Shown here: one piece after another, positions 27,968-37,441 of the stretch
Layout: every line of letters starts with the position of its first letter
Position numbering within the stretch: position 1 is the first letter of the stretch
NCBI GenBank assembly: GCA_002305615.1
Contig: DBPU01000026.1
Location: 40,660 to 95,561 of the forward strand
Source: Verrucomicrobia bacterium UBA1412
GTDB taxonomy: Bacteria > Verrucomicrobiota > Verrucomicrobiia > Limisphaerales > UBA1412
DNA: 54,902 nucleotides
Direction of reading: 5' to 3'
Notes under the pieces: generated by a model
What the model was told of the DNA's origin: nothing
Seen by the model: only the letters and a program-made list of their open reading frames with translations
Database searches by the model: none
Position numbers and translations under genes: made by a program

Positions 27968-29290
27968 TTAAAAAATACTCCAGCGGGAGAAAAAGATTAA
28001 CGATACCAGTAGAAATATGGGAATCAAAAAAGGTATGGAATATTTAAAAATATACCCGAAGAAAGTGGGCATCTTTATCTTTTCCCGGTCCGCAATGGAT
28101 TTGACCATAAAATTCGGGCCGTTTCCAATATAAGTCATAGCCCCAAAGAAAACCGCCCCCAGAGAAATCGCCACCAGATGATGATCATGTTCCAACACAA
28201 ATTGCATTACATCCGCCTTGGATGAAATGTCCCCTCCAAAAAGCCCCATTGCTGTCGCCAGAAAAGTCAAATAGGTCGGAGCGTTGTCCAAAGCACCGGA
28301 GAGAAGCCCTGTAAACCAGAAAAACTTCGTCTGAGTGTCGATTCCGAAAGACTCCGCATGACCGCCCAAATAGCTGAGCGCAGGCAACATTGTCAGGAAT
28401 ATCCCGGCAAACAACCAGGAGACCTCCTGTATTGGATGAAAGTTGAAATTGTTGCTTTTGTGAACCATCTCTGGCGTTGTCAGATAAGAACCGACCGCTG
28501 CCAAAATCATAAGAATTTCCCTGAAGAAATAAGGGCTTTCAATAAAGACAGCGATCAAAATCATGAGGAGAAAGCCCAAATTGGGCAATCCACTTACTTT
28601 CCAGAAAGGATTGTCGGGTTCATCGGACAAATCATCCGTCAGGTGGAGATGAGCCCTCCGATAATTCCGGACATCGAAAAAATAAAAAGTAGAAATAGTG
28701 ATTACCATCCCGGCCAACCATCCCGGCCAACAATGTTCCAACGTCCACCAAAAAGGAACTCCTCGTAAAAAGCCGAGAAAGAGAGGCGGATCCCCAATAG
28801 GAGTCAAGGCTCCGGATATGTTACTAATAATGAATATAAAAAAAACAATGTGAAAGCTGGTAACCCTTCTCTTGTTCATCCGTATCCACGGACGTATGAG
28901 GAGCATGGAAGCCCCTGTAGTACCGATAACATTGGAAAGAATACCTCCCACTGCCAGAAAAGCGCAATTCATGAGCGGAGTTGACTGCCCTTTCGGTGAA
29001 ATATGAATTCCCCCGGAAACCACGAATAGAGAACCAATAAGCGCAATAAAGCTCGCGTATTCAGCAGCAACATGCAGCAGAGGGCCAGGTGCTTTAAAAA
29101 CAAAAAGATAGTATAAAAGAACAACTGCCCCCCAGCCGATCGAGACATAAGGATAATATTTCTCCCACCACTTGTTGTTGACCAGGGGCATAACGGCAAT
29201 CGAAAGAAGCAACAACACAAAAGGTAAAATCAGGAGAGGATGAATTTCTAACTCCGTTGTAGTTGTCGCAAGTATTGAAGAGCTCAACAT
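27968..29290 (-). CDS. Sodium:proton antiporter, NhaD-type
   Basis: 440 residues from ATG 29290 (a GTG at 29308 is an alternative). About twelve hydrophobic segments. Landmarks match NhaD/ArsB-CitM-type transporters: GGILSNVIGTTGASMLLIRP, SNISGALTPIGDPPLFLGF with the conserved Gly-Asp-Pro-Pro, and FFGAMTYIGNGPNFMVKSIA with a second conserved N-x-P region. Such proteins exchange cytoplasmic sodium for protons at the inner membrane, helping salt and pH homeostasis. The neighbours are functionally unrelated. Ion specificity is inferred from the family only. Confidence 0.87.
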   Translation of the reverse strand: MLSSSILATTTTELEIHPLLILPFVLLLLSIAVMPLVNNKWWEKYYPYVSIGWGAVVLLYYLFVFKAPGPLLHVAAEYASFIALIGSLFVVSGGIHISPKGQSTPLMNCAFLAVGGILSNVIGTTGASMLLIRPWIRMNKRRVTSFHIVFFIFIISNISGALTPIGDPPLFLGFLRGVPFWWTLEHCWPGWLAGMVITISTFYFFDVRNYRRAHLHLTDDLSDEPDNPFWKVSGLPNLGFLLMILIAVFIESPYFFREILMILAAVGSYLTTPEMVHKSNNFNFHPIQEVSWLFAGIFLTMLPALSYLGGHAESFGIDTQTKFFWFTGLLSGALDNAPTYLTFLATAMGLFGGDISSKADVMQFVLEHDHHLVAISLGAVFFGAMTYIGNGPNFMVKSIADREKIKMPTFFGYIFKYSIPFLIPIFLLVSLIFFSRWSIF

Positions 29291-29423
29291 GCGTACGAGT
29301 CTAACCACAAAAAATAGAGCATCTCAAGCAGATTCAAACCCCATAAGCTTTTAAAAAACAATGAAATTATGCTTTAGGAGCGAAGTAAAACCAATTAAAA
29401 GAATGCTCTGAAATTCTGATTGT

Positions 29424-30812
29424 TTAATCCAGAAACTCGTTGTCCATAAAGCGAATCCATTGCCGCTTCTTCACACAATAGAGTTTTTCCCGGGTGCGTA
29501 TGAAGAGCCTTTGATTAGAGATCGCGATGCCGGAGTTAAAAACCTGACCGTTCATTTTTATTACTGCGATTTCTTCATATTGTTCACGCTCGCCCGCACC
29601 GATAATGACTACAGTCCCTTCGTCACTCAGACAATATATTTTATCGTCCGCTCCTGTGGGTGAACTGCTGAAAGTCTCCTTCACGCTCAGCGTTCCTTCC
29701 CAAAGTTTTTTTCCACTCCCCGCCTCTCTGCAAACCATTGAGCAAGGATTCTCTCCTTCCAGAGTATAAAGTCTATTATTGTAGTAACGAGTTGATCCTG
29801 TGGATATTGTTCCTGATTCAACATGGACCCTCCAGGCTAAATCCTCCTCCCGAATTAAGCCCGAGGCCGAATCCATGTTAATGGCAATGAGTGAATTATC
29901 GCCAAGGAAAGAAACGAAAAGAAGCCCCACATCAGGTGCCGGCACCGGGGGTGGAAGGATATTCCCTTCCCCCTGGGGTGTTTCTCCTTTTGAGAGGTAG
30001 TGCCAAAGCTCTTCACCCTCGCCGAGGCTATATCCCGCAACGCCGTTGGCTCCGGAAACTATGAGTTGGCTTTTCCCCACCCCCTCTCCTTCATAAAGAA
30101 TAGCACAAAGGGGGCCCGCTTTAAGTTTGTCATTGGCTTGAGCTAGCCACTCCCGCGTCCAGAGAGTTTTCCCACTGGCAGCGTCCAAACACATAATAAC
30201 AGGTTTTTCCATTATCCCCTCTTTTTCAGCCCCGGATTCAGAAGCCAAACCTGAGAAGCCGACAGGGATATAAAGCTTTCCGGCAAAAAAAACAGGGTTT
30301 GCCGCATTGAGAAAACGATTTTCGCTATACCCATGATCCCGGACCAGGTTACGCTTCCAGAGTTCATTCCCGGCAAAATCATAGGCAGCAATGTCGCCGC
30401 TTCCAAATAATGCCCAAATGTTTTTAGCGTTGGTTATGGGAGAACATTGAGAATAAAACCCTCTTTCGAAAAAAGAGTTCCCTTCCCAGTTTCCAAGGCG
30501 GCCAATTTCTTTTTCCCAAAGGACGGTGCCGTTTTTCATAGCCAGGTTGAGTAAAAGCAACCTGCCATAAGAGCCTTGGCTGACGGCGAAGATATTCGTG
30601 TTGAAAACGATAGGAGTTGAACCGCTTTTCCCCGGCATCGTAATTCCCCAGACAATATTGGTCTGCTCCGACCATTCTACCGGCAAATTAGTCGTCGTCG
30701 TGGAGCCATTCATGGACGGGCCTCTCCACTGCATCCATCCTTGGGCCGAAAGCTCCATGACACCCCCCAGCCCCACACAGAAAAACATCAACAAGCACAG
30801 TAATCTCTTCAT
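29424..30812 (-). CDS. Secreted PQQ-like beta-propeller repeat protein
   Basis: 462 residues from ATG 30812 (GTG 30818 also possible) with a Sec signal peptide ending near ELSAQG. Repeated propeller blades are visible: LLLLNLAMKNGTVLWEKEIG, IMCLDAASGKTLWTREW, VCREAGSGKKLWEGTL. These are the A-x-D/N-x-x-x-G-x-x-x-W blade motif of PQQ-like (BamB/quinoprotein) propellers. The start of the mature part, WMQWRGPSMNGST, is the common WRGP-x-x-x-G motif of PVC secreted propeller proteins. No quinone-binding or catalytic residues are recognised, so it may be a binding or scaffold protein. It is divergent from hemD. Confidence 0.85.
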   Translation of the reverse strand: MKRLLCLLMFFCVGLGGVMELSAQGWMQWRGPSMNGSTTTTNLPVEWSEQTNIVWGITMPGKSGSTPIVFNTNIFAVSQGSYGRLLLLNLAMKNGTVLWEKEIGRLGNWEGNSFFERGFYSQCSPITNAKNIWALFGSGDIAAYDFAGNELWKRNLVRDHGYSENRFLNAANPVFFAGKLYIPVGFSGLASESGAEKEGIMEKPVIMCLDAASGKTLWTREWLAQANDKLKAGPLCAILYEGEGVGKSQLIVSGANGVAGYSLGEGEELWHYLSKGETPQGEGNILPPPVPAPDVGLLFVSFLGDNSLIAINMDSASGLIREEDLAWRVHVESGTISTGSTRYYNNRLYTLEGENPCSMVCREAGSGKKLWEGTLSVKETFSSSPTGADDKIYCLSDEGTVVIIGAGEREQYEEIAVIKMNGQVFNSGIAISNQRLFIRTREKLYCVKKRQWIRFMDNEFLD

Positions 30813-30965
30813 AACCACTTACCCAAAGGCCCTTATTTGTAGCAGCAATTCCTCTTTCAAAAAAGATCAAACTCCCAGGAAGCTCTCCAAACCACCCACC
30901 GCTATTTTATCCTTCGGTCTCAGGGAGTCTTTACGTTTTCTGGCCCTTTGCTAAACTGGACCCGC

Positions 30966-32174
30966 ATGAAAAAGATGCAAGGAAATTTCTTCCTCTTCGG
31001 GGTTGGACCTGAAAGGTTGCCATTTGTGAGCACTCGCGTAACGGAACTGCTCTCGCGGGCTAATAAAGTGATTCTGGACCAGGAAATCTCGGACCTGGCC
31101 CAGGACTATATCCAATTCCAGTGCCAAAAAAATAAAATTGAGTTGCTGACTTTTGCTCAAGCCCAAACAGTGAAGAATCTCTGCGGTTCAGAAGAGAATG
31201 TCCTTTGCCTTTCCAAAGTAAAAACCTGGGGAGATGTCCCCGCCTTGCCCGATTTTCTGCAGGGAGAATCCTTCATTACGGAGCCGCTGCCTTCGCTCGA
31301 ATCGGGGAAACCCGTTCTCCTGCTCCAGAAAGAAAGCGCTGTTGAGCTGGAAATTCATAAAGCGGCCGGCACCACTCAGCAAAAAAACAACCCTCTCTCG
31401 GGCAAACGAATTGTTGTTACAAGAGCCAAAACACAATCAGAGTCCTTCCTACGCGACCTTTCCCAACGCGGAGCACTCCCCATCGAAATTCCCTCTATCC
31501 GAATTGAGCCTCACCCGGACCATCATGGAATTGTCGAGGCGATGGCCGGTTTAAACGCCTATGATTGGATTGTTTTCAGCAGTGCCAACGGTGTAGAGAT
31601 GTTTTTCAATCTCTTCTTTCGCAAGTTTAAGGATATGAGAGATTTTGGCGGCGCAAGGATTGCCGCGGTGGGTCCGGCGACCGCCGAGCGCTTAAAGCAA
31701 CTGCACCTACAGGTGGATGTCATGCCCGAAAAACATACTGGCAAGACTCTTGCCAAGGCGATAGACCAATTTGATGCCCTGGAAAACCGCAGAATCCTGC
31801 TGGTGAGGCCGGAGAGCGGCAGCGCTGATCTACCCCGTTTACTCGAAGAGATGGGCGCCATCGTGGACGACATTCCCTTTTACTGCACCCAGGGGGAATC
31901 CCCTGAAGCTATGGAAAATGCCTTTTTCCGCGCCGAAGGTGCCGATTGGCTCACTTTTTGCAGCGCCTCTTCGGTAAAGCATTTTCATGATTTTTATCAC
32001 CTTCCCTCTCTCCTGAAGAAATTCGCTTCCCTGAAAGTTGCCAGTATCGGCCCGGAAACCACCAAGGCCCTCAAGGCGCTCCGTGTCGCCGTCACAGTTG
32101 AGGCGGATCCCTACACAATCCCGAGCCTGCTCGACGCCATGGAAAAATATGAAGCTGAGCAAGGAAGCCGTTGA
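30966..32174 (+). CDS. hemD: Uroporphyrinogen-III synthase with degenerate methyltransferase-like N-terminal domain
   Basis: 402 residues from ATG 30966 (the frame opens at TTG 30948). Residues from about 145 on are a full HemD: GKRIVVTRAKTQSESFLRDL, WIVFSSANGVEMFF, AAVGPATAERLK, WLTFCSASSVKHFHDF and VASIGPETTKALKAL are its alternating domain motifs. The enzyme cyclises hydroxymethylbilane to uroporphyrinogen III in tetrapyrrole synthesis. The first 130 residues or so begin FFLFGVGPERLPFVSTRVTELL, which resembles the start of CobA/SUMT (GxGPGDPxLLT). That domain is only about half the usual length and lacks its later motifs. It therefore looks like the remnant of a CobA-HemD fusion. No hemC is adjacent. 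Confidence 0.87.
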   Translation: MKKMQGNFFLFGVGPERLPFVSTRVTELLSRANKVILDQEISDLAQDYIQFQCQKNKIELLTFAQAQTVKNLCGSEENVLCLSKVKTWGDVPALPDFLQGESFITEPLPSLESGKPVLLLQKESAVELEIHKAAGTTQQKNNPLSGKRIVVTRAKTQSESFLRDLSQRGALPIEIPSIRIEPHPDHHGIVEAMAGLNAYDWIVFSSANGVEMFFNLFFRKFKDMRDFGGARIAAVGPATAERLKQLHLQVDVMPEKHTGKTLAKAIDQFDALENRRILLVRPESGSADLPRLLEEMGAIVDDIPFYCTQGESPEAMENAFFRAEGADWLTFCSASSVKHFHDFYHLPSLLKKFASLKVASIGPETTKALKALRVAVTVEADPYTIPSLLDAMEKYEAEQGSR

Positions 32175-32187
32175 AAGTGATTAGCTT

Positions 32188-33447
32188 CTAAGGATTCCAG
32201 AGCTTTTTAATCGTGGCCTCTTGCGAATAGCCAATCGGGCATTGGTCGCTCTTCCGGTTGGCACGGTATCGCCCTTCTGTCTCGTTGGGACAGGTAATAA
32301 TCCGGTTGCCCGGCATTTGCAAATGTCCAACGGGATCGGTCTTTTTGAGCCAGTCATAGGCATACTCAAGCCAGCTGTTTCTCTCCTCTTCCGGTAGAAG
32401 AGAAAACCAGGAAATCTCATCCCATCCCCAGGCATAGTGACTGTCCACATTGGCAACACCGGGAGACTTGCTTCTCCCAAAATTATCAAACTCGACTAGG
32501 TAAGGCAGATGCTCACAGCTCCAACTGGAGGGTGTTTCACACCCCAGACTCCTTTTATAGATAGAATCCAGATAATTCACCTCTAATTTTCCTCCCATCT
32601 TCTTTTCCGGAACATCCTTAATCCGGAGCGGGAATGAATTGAAATCAATCAAACTTTTACCCTTCAAAAGCATTCCCCCGTGAGGAACATGAGCATCGAG
32701 AATCACCCAGTGCCGCCGGGCTTTCTTCTTCCCGAGCTCTCGGATTTTTCCAATCAGGCCGGCCCATGCCTTTCGTTCGGGATCGTTCATTCCGATGAGC
32801 TCCACTTGTCCCAGGTGAAAAGCCTCGCAGCCCATATCCATATAAGCGCCGGCCATGTAATAAAACCACAGCTGACTTTCCTGCCGCGTGATATCGGGAA
32901 CGCTGCTATCCCGGGACCAATGGTCAACAAAAACGCCCTTCTCATTGAGCATCTTCTCATAGGAAAAATTCCGCTTCTCAGCGGGCAGACCATAACCTTC
33001 AAAAACCCAGTCAGGTACCGCCAACTTTTCAACCTGCCTCGTCACGATCTCAAAAAGACAGGCTTGGAAAACGATGTCTGAATCAAAAGCATGAAACTCC
33101 TGGATAATTTTCCGGGCATTAGCCCCGAATTCATCCGCGCTCAACTGATCCTCTCCTCCCCAGCGGTAAATAGCTCTGCCGATAAATTTGGCACCCAACT
33201 CCTTCAACATCCGTTTATCATCCTCATGGTAAGGATTCGTATGGCTGCCTTCGGGTAAATGAGGAGAAAGAAAACAGGCCATTGTAATGGAGCGCTCCAG
33301 GTAGTTATCCAGGACTTCGCGCGAGATACCCTTCTCATCAAAATGATACGATTTCGACGAAGACTCAGACCAACAACTGGAAATCCCAAAAACCTGAAAC
33401 ACAATCGTCCCCAAAATCAGAATAAAAAAGTGACACCTTACTTTCAT
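32188..33447 (-). CDS. Exported protein of unknown function, possible TIM-barrel hydrolase
   Basis: 419 residues with a signal peptide; ISSC at residues 22-25 or so could be a lipobox. I do not recognise a named family. The body shows alternating strand-helix units with conserved-looking acidic and aromatic clusters (GAKFIGRAIYRWGGED, DSDIVFQACLFE, GCEAFHLGQVELIG, RHWVILDAHVPHGG, ANVDSHYAWGWDEISWF), the style of a TIM-barrel glycoside hydrolase. The Glu in GQVELIG and the Asp/Glu in WGWDEISW are candidate catalytic residues, which is inference. It converges with hemD (13 bases apart) and diverges from ABC cassette 2. Confidence 0.65.
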   Translation of the reverse strand: MKVRCHFFILILGTIVFQVFGISSCWSESSSKSYHFDEKGISREVLDNYLERSITMACFLSPHLPEGSHTNPYHEDDKRMLKELGAKFIGRAIYRWGGEDQLSADEFGANARKIIQEFHAFDSDIVFQACLFEIVTRQVEKLAVPDWVFEGYGLPAEKRNFSYEKMLNEKGVFVDHWSRDSSVPDITRQESQLWFYYMAGAYMDMGCEAFHLGQVELIGMNDPERKAWAGLIGKIRELGKKKARRHWVILDAHVPHGGMLLKGKSLIDFNSFPLRIKDVPEKKMGGKLEVNYLDSIYKRSLGCETPSSWSCEHLPYLVEFDNFGRSKSPGVANVDSHYAWGWDEISWFSLLPEEERNSWLEYAYDWLKKTDPVGHLQMPGNRIITCPNETEGRYRANRKSDQCPIGYSQEATIKKLWNP

Positions 33448-33566
33448 CGCTGAAAAGAAGATATCATTTTCACCCTTTTCTCCGCAACAGGTTTCCGCCA
33501 GCTTCCGCCGAGTAAAGAAATACTGAAATGCGTGAAATAACGACCCTTGCTCCCCTTATTTTAGGA

Positions 33567-33596
33567 TTGATTAGGTACGACGTCTTGTCTTATAAA
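33567..33596 (+). promoter_or_regulatory. Candidate sigma-70-type promoter of Gld-like cassette 2
   Basis: TTGATT (33567-33572) and TATAAA (33591-33596) are separated by 18 bases, near-consensus -35 and -10 hexamers. They lie about 130 bases upstream of the ATPase gene in the 279-base divergent gap (33448-33726). No gene is supported in that gap. A 68-codon frame (33528-33734) crosses the promoter and overlaps the ATPase start, and it is not believed. Confidence 0.4.
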
Positions 33597-33726
33597 GGGG
33601 CAGCGAGGATGGGTGGTTGTTTGGAAACGCCCGCCAAGGCTATACGTATACTTTCAAAAAATGAGGACCGCTGCATGCTCCCTTTCAGTAAGAAGCATGG
33701 TGGGGGTTTTGATTTAAGGAACACAA

Positions 33727-34716
33727 ATGATTAAGATAGAAAATCTAGTCAAATTATTTGGCTCCAAGCGAGCTGTAGACGACATCTCTTTTACAGTTGG
33801 CAAGGGGGAGGTACTGGGCTTTCTGGGACCGAATGGTGCCGGTAAATCCACGACGATGCGAATGATCACGGGCTTCATCCCTCCTGATTCAGGAAGTATT
33901 CGCGTAGGCGAATTTGATATGCTGACTGACCCTATTCGGGCAAAACAAACATTAGGATATCTGCCCGAAAATGCCCCTCTCTATACAGACATGACTGTAT
34001 ATGGTTTCTTGAACTTTGCGGCCGAACTTCGCGGCTTGCGCGGAGCTGACCGCAAAAAGGCAGTCCATTCAGCCATTGAAACCTGCTTCCTGGAGTCCGT
34101 CATCCATCAGAATGTAGACACTCTTTCCAAAGGCTTCCGTCATCGTGCCTGCTTTGCTCAATCCATTCTTCACGATCCGGAATACCTGATTCTGGATGAA
34201 CCGACCGATGGTTTGGATCCCAACCAGAAGCATGAGGTTCGCTCTCTCATCCGCAATATGGGCAAGCGTAAGGCCATCATCTTTTCTACTCACATTTTAG
34301 AGGAAGTCCTGGAAGTCTGCACCCGCACTATCATTATTGACCGCGGCTCCATTGTCGCCAATGGGTCCCCGTCTCAACTTAAGGCGATGCACCCGGATTA
34401 TGGTTCCATTCTGATCACGGTTAGAAATGTGACGGAAGCGGAGCTGAGAGATAAACTTAAAACCCTTTCAGCCGCAGCACAAATTGAAAGTGTGAAAAAT
34501 AAAGACGAGGTGGTCACCTTGCGGGTCTACCCCAAAGATAAAAAGTCTTCCGGTCTGGCAACCCAAATGGCCGAGCTGGCAATTCAATCAGGGTGGAAGT
34601 TTGATGAACTCCACACGGATGACGGCCGCCTTGACGAAGTCTTCCGCGCCATCACCCTTCCGGATACAGTAAAGAAATCCAAGAAAGATGGACCTGTCAT
34701 TACCGTTAATGTTTAA
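33727..34716 (+). CDS. ABC transporter ATPase, GldA-like (cassette 2)
   Basis: 329 residues; start fixed by AAGGA six bases before ATG. Walker A is GPNGAGKST; Walker B with the catalytic Glu is LILDEPTDGLDP; the H-loop is FSTHILEE. The signature is LSKGFRHR instead of the usual LSGGQ, and the following RACFAQSIL replaces the common RVGLAQAL. The C-terminal 100 residues form the CcmA-type extension seen in GldA. It drives the permease encoded 28 bases downstream. It is the paralogue of 26847-27830, sharing the DEPT-GLDPNQ stretch but diverged elsewhere, so the two cassettes are old or separately acquired. Confidence 0.92.
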   Translation: MIKIENLVKLFGSKRAVDDISFTVGKGEVLGFLGPNGAGKSTTMRMITGFIPPDSGSIRVGEFDMLTDPIRAKQTLGYLPENAPLYTDMTVYGFLNFAAELRGLRGADRKKAVHSAIETCFLESVIHQNVDTLSKGFRHRACFAQSILHDPEYLILDEPTDGLDPNQKHEVRSLIRNMGKRKAIIFSTHILEEVLEVCTRTIIIDRGSIVANGSPSQLKAMHPDYGSILITVRNVTEAELRDKLKTLSAAAQIESVKNKDEVVTLRVYPKDKKSSGLATQMAELAIQSGWKFDELHTDDGRLDEVFRAITLPDTVKKSKKDGPVITVNV

Positions 34717-34744
34717 TTTCACCAACAAAGAGTAAACTGTCGAT

Positions 34745-35491
34745 ATGAATTTAGCTGTACGAAATATTTATACGATCGCAAAACGCGAGATGGGAGGCTA
34801 CTTCACTTCCCCTGTCGCTTATGTATTTATTGTTATCTTCCTGATTCTGGCGGGAGTCTTCACGTTTCCTTTGAGCGATTTCTTCGCTCGGAATGAAGCA
34901 TCACTGAACGCCTTCTTCTTTTGGCACTGCTGGCTCTACCTCTTCCTGGTTCCGGCTGTTGGGATGCGCCTCTGGAGCGAAGAACGCCGCCTGGGCACCA
35001 TAGAGCTGCTCCTCACTATGCCTGTCACCGGATGGCAGGCGATCGTTGGCAAATTCCTTGCATCCTGGTTATTCCTGGGGCTGGCTCTAGCATTGACTTT
35101 CCCCATGGTGATTACGGTCAATTATTTGGGCAACCCTGATAACGGTGTAATCTTCTGCGGTTATCTGGGCAGCTTCCTGATGGCGGGTGCCTATCTGGCC
35201 GTCAGCTGTTTAACCTCTGCAATCACTCGCAGCCAGGTCGTTAGCTTCATCCTTTCCGTCGTCCTTTGTTTGGCCCTGGTAATGGCCGGCTGGCCTCCTT
35301 TGAACGACATGCTCAGTCAATGGTTCAGCTCCGGCGTAATTAATGCCGTTGCCTCCATCAGCGTGATGACCCATTTCTCACAATTTCAGCGGGGTATCAT
35401 AGACTCCGGCGATATTGTTTTCTTCCTGGGATTGATCTTCTTCTGCCTTTTCACCACCGGCGTTGTAATACGAAGCTACCGTGCCGGATAA
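34745..35491 (+). CDS. ABC-2 type permease, GldF-like (cassette 2)
   Basis: 248 residues with about six membrane segments. REMGGYFTSPVAYVFIVIF is a typical GldF/ABC-2 N-terminus, and the coupling loop is SEERRLGTIELLLTMPVTGWQ. The protein should form the membrane channel for the ATPase encoded upstream. Same size and layout as the cassette 1 permease (250 residues), with only modest resemblance by eye outside the loop. Spacing of 28 and 36 bases to its neighbours indicates one transcript. Confidence 0.9.
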   Translation: MNLAVRNIYTIAKREMGGYFTSPVAYVFIVIFLILAGVFTFPLSDFFARNEASLNAFFFWHCWLYLFLVPAVGMRLWSEERRLGTIELLLTMPVTGWQAIVGKFLASWLFLGLALALTFPMVITVNYLGNPDNGVIFCGYLGSFLMAGAYLAVSCLTSAITRSQVVSFILSVVLCLALVMAGWPPLNDMLSQWFSSGVINAVASISVMTHFSQFQRGIIDSGDIVFFLGLIFFCLFTTGVVIRSYRAG

Positions 35492-35527
35492 CACTCATCT
35501 GAAACATTAAGGAATTAAGGATCAAAT

Positions 35528-37441
35528 ATGAAAAGTAACAAAAGTATATCATTCCTCTTTAGCTCAGTAGGCGTCCTGATCATGGTTGTGGTGGTGGCCG
35601 CCGTCTGCATGATCGCCAATGTCGTAAAAGTCCGCCTGGATTTCACCGAAGACAAACTCTTTACCTTGAGTCAGGGCACCAAAGACATTCTGCAAAGCCT
35701 GGACACTCCGGTGGAATTGCGTTTTTACTGCTCCCAGGGAGGCTCCGATGCAGCCCAGCTCTTTGTAAAAAATTATTCGCGCAATGTGGATGATCTTTTA
35801 AAGGAGTACAGCAAAGCCGCTAAAGGCAAACTGCGTGTCAAACGCTATAACCCCGAACCCGATTCGGACGCTGAAGATATGGCTCGGGCTGACGGCGTAG
35901 AAGGGCAAATGATCAATACCGGCGACACAATCTATATGGGTATTGCCGTCAGTTGCCTGGATAGTACCGTTGCGCTCCCCTTTCTCGCACCTGTACGCGA
36001 ACGCCTCCTGGAGTATGATATTACTCGCGCCATCGCACGTGTATCCAATCCGGAGAAGGTAAAAATTGGCATTTTGACCGATCTGCCCATGTTCGGAATG
36101 CCCATGAACCCGATGATGATGCAGCAACAACAGGCTTCTCAACCTTGGACCGTCGTCAGCGAGCTCAAACGGGATTTCGATGTCGTGGAACTTCATTCCG
36201 ATGTAGAAGAAATCGATGAGACTATCAATACGCTTCTGGTCGTACATCCCAAGAATCTCCCCGATCAGGCCCTTTATGCACTCGATCAATTTGTCCTGCG
36301 CGGGGGCCACCTGATCGCCTTTGTGGATCCCCTTTTCCGTTTGGACCCAGCCGCCATGTCGCAACAAAACCCCATGGCGCGCATGGATGTCGCCTCTAAT
36401 ATGGAGAAACTCTTCTCAGCTTGGGGCATGAGCTTTGACTCCACTCGCGTGGTCGCAGATAAAAACTATCCGACCATGCTTTCCGGTCAAGGAGGGCAAG
36501 CGGCTGAATTTTTCACAGTCCTGAGCCTGACGTCCTCCGCATTCGACGAGAAGAACATCTCCACAGCCCAGGTTGATAATATGCTTCTGGCTTTCCCGGG
36601 ATGCTTTAGCGGAACGCCTGCCTCCGGACTCACCAAAGAAGTGTTGATCAAATCTTCCAATAACTCACAATTGGTAGATAAACTGATGGCAGAAAGAAAC
36701 GCCCTGATCAGCCGCGATTTTCAGCCTTCCAATAAGGAATACGAAATGGCGATTATGCTTTTCGGGCAATTCAAAACTGCTTTCCCTGAAGGTGCCCCGA
36801 AAAAAGCATCGGACGAAAAAGATTCCGAGGAAGATTCGACAACGGCATCCACAGAAACCAAGCCCTCTCTGAAAGAATCGGTTCAAGATGGCTCTGTCGT
36901 TTTGGTCGGTGATGTGGATATGCTCCATGATAACTTCTCAGTCCGCGTTTCTTCCATCTTCGGGCAGAGATTTGTCCAGCCGCTCAACGGCAATTTGACC
37001 CTGGCCCAAAACCTGGTCGAACAAATGGCTGGGAGCAGCAGTCTGATCAATATGCGCAGCCGCGCGACATTGAACAGGCCTTTCACTGTGATTCAGGAAT
37101 ATCGTGCCAAAGCTGAAGCACAATATCAGTCCCAACTCTTGGAGCTGGAAAACAGGCTCAATGAAGCGCGCAACAAGATCAGCGAGCTTCAACAGGCCAA
37201 GGCCGAAGGTTCTCAAAAGTTCATCCTTTCGGACGAGCAACGGGCAGAGCTGGCCGAATATCGCAAGAGCGAGGCCGAAGCCGCCAAACGCCTCAAGGAA
37301 GTTCGGAAAAACCTGCGCAAAGACATCACCTCTTTGGAAAACAACCTGACTTGGATCAACACGGCCGGCATGGCTTTTGTGGTGGTTCTTGTGGGAATCG
37401 TAATCGCTATTATTAAACGTAAACGTACTGCAGCAAAATGA
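35528..37441 (+). CDS. GldG-like ABC transporter accessory protein with C-terminal coiled coil (cassette 2)
   Basis: 637 residues; an AAGGAT precedes the ATG. An N-terminal membrane segment (about 10-32) is followed by the GldG-type LDFTEDKLFTLSQGTKDILQSL segment and a large extracytoplasmic domain with the DQFVLRGGHLIAFVDPLFRL core. It is about 135 residues longer than the cassette 1 protein. The extra length lies in an acidic Ser/Thr linker (KASDEKDSEEDSTTAST) and a coiled coil (about 540-610, rich in A/E/K/R heptads) just before the C-terminal membrane segment (about 613-632). The stop overlaps the DUF4340 start as ATGA, so the two are translationally coupled. Confidence 0.85.
   Translation: MKSNKSISFLFSSVGVLIMVVVVAAVCMIANVVKVRLDFTEDKLFTLSQGTKDILQSLDTPVELRFYCSQGGSDAAQLFVKNYSRNVDDLLKEYSKAAKGKLRVKRYNPEPDSDAEDMARADGVEGQMINTGDTIYMGIAVSCLDSTVALPFLAPVRERLLEYDITRAIARVSNPEKVKIGILTDLPMFGMPMNPMMMQQQQASQPWTVVSELKRDFDVVELHSDVEEIDETINTLLVVHPKNLPDQALYALDQFVLRGGHLIAFVDPLFRLDPAAMSQQNPMARMDVASNMEKLFSAWGMSFDSTRVVADKNYPTMLSGQGGQAAEFFTVLSLTSSAFDEKNISTAQVDNMLLAFPGCFSGTPASGLTKEVLIKSSNNSQLVDKLMAERNALISRDFQPSNKEYEMAIMLFGQFKTAFPEGAPKKASDEKDSEEDSTTASTETKPSLKESVQDGSVVLVGDVDMLHDNFSVRVSSIFGQRFVQPLNGNLTLAQNLVEQMAGSSSLINMRSRATLNRPFTVIQEYRAKAEAQYQSQLLELENRLNEARNKISELQQAKAEGSQKFILSDEQRAELAEYRKSEAEAAKRLKEVRKNLRKDITSLENNLTWINTAGMAFVVVLVGIVIAIIKRKRTAAK

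Noticed and set aside
33528..33734. 68-codon plus-strand frame before the cassette 2 ATPase
   Set aside because: It has no ribosome-binding site, crosses the candidate promoter and overlaps the true ATPase start; the composition looks random.
35798..36367. 189-codon minus-strand frame opposite the cassette 2 GldG-like gene
   Set aside because: The real gene on the plus strand has membrane segments, a family core and operon spacing; this frame has none of these.
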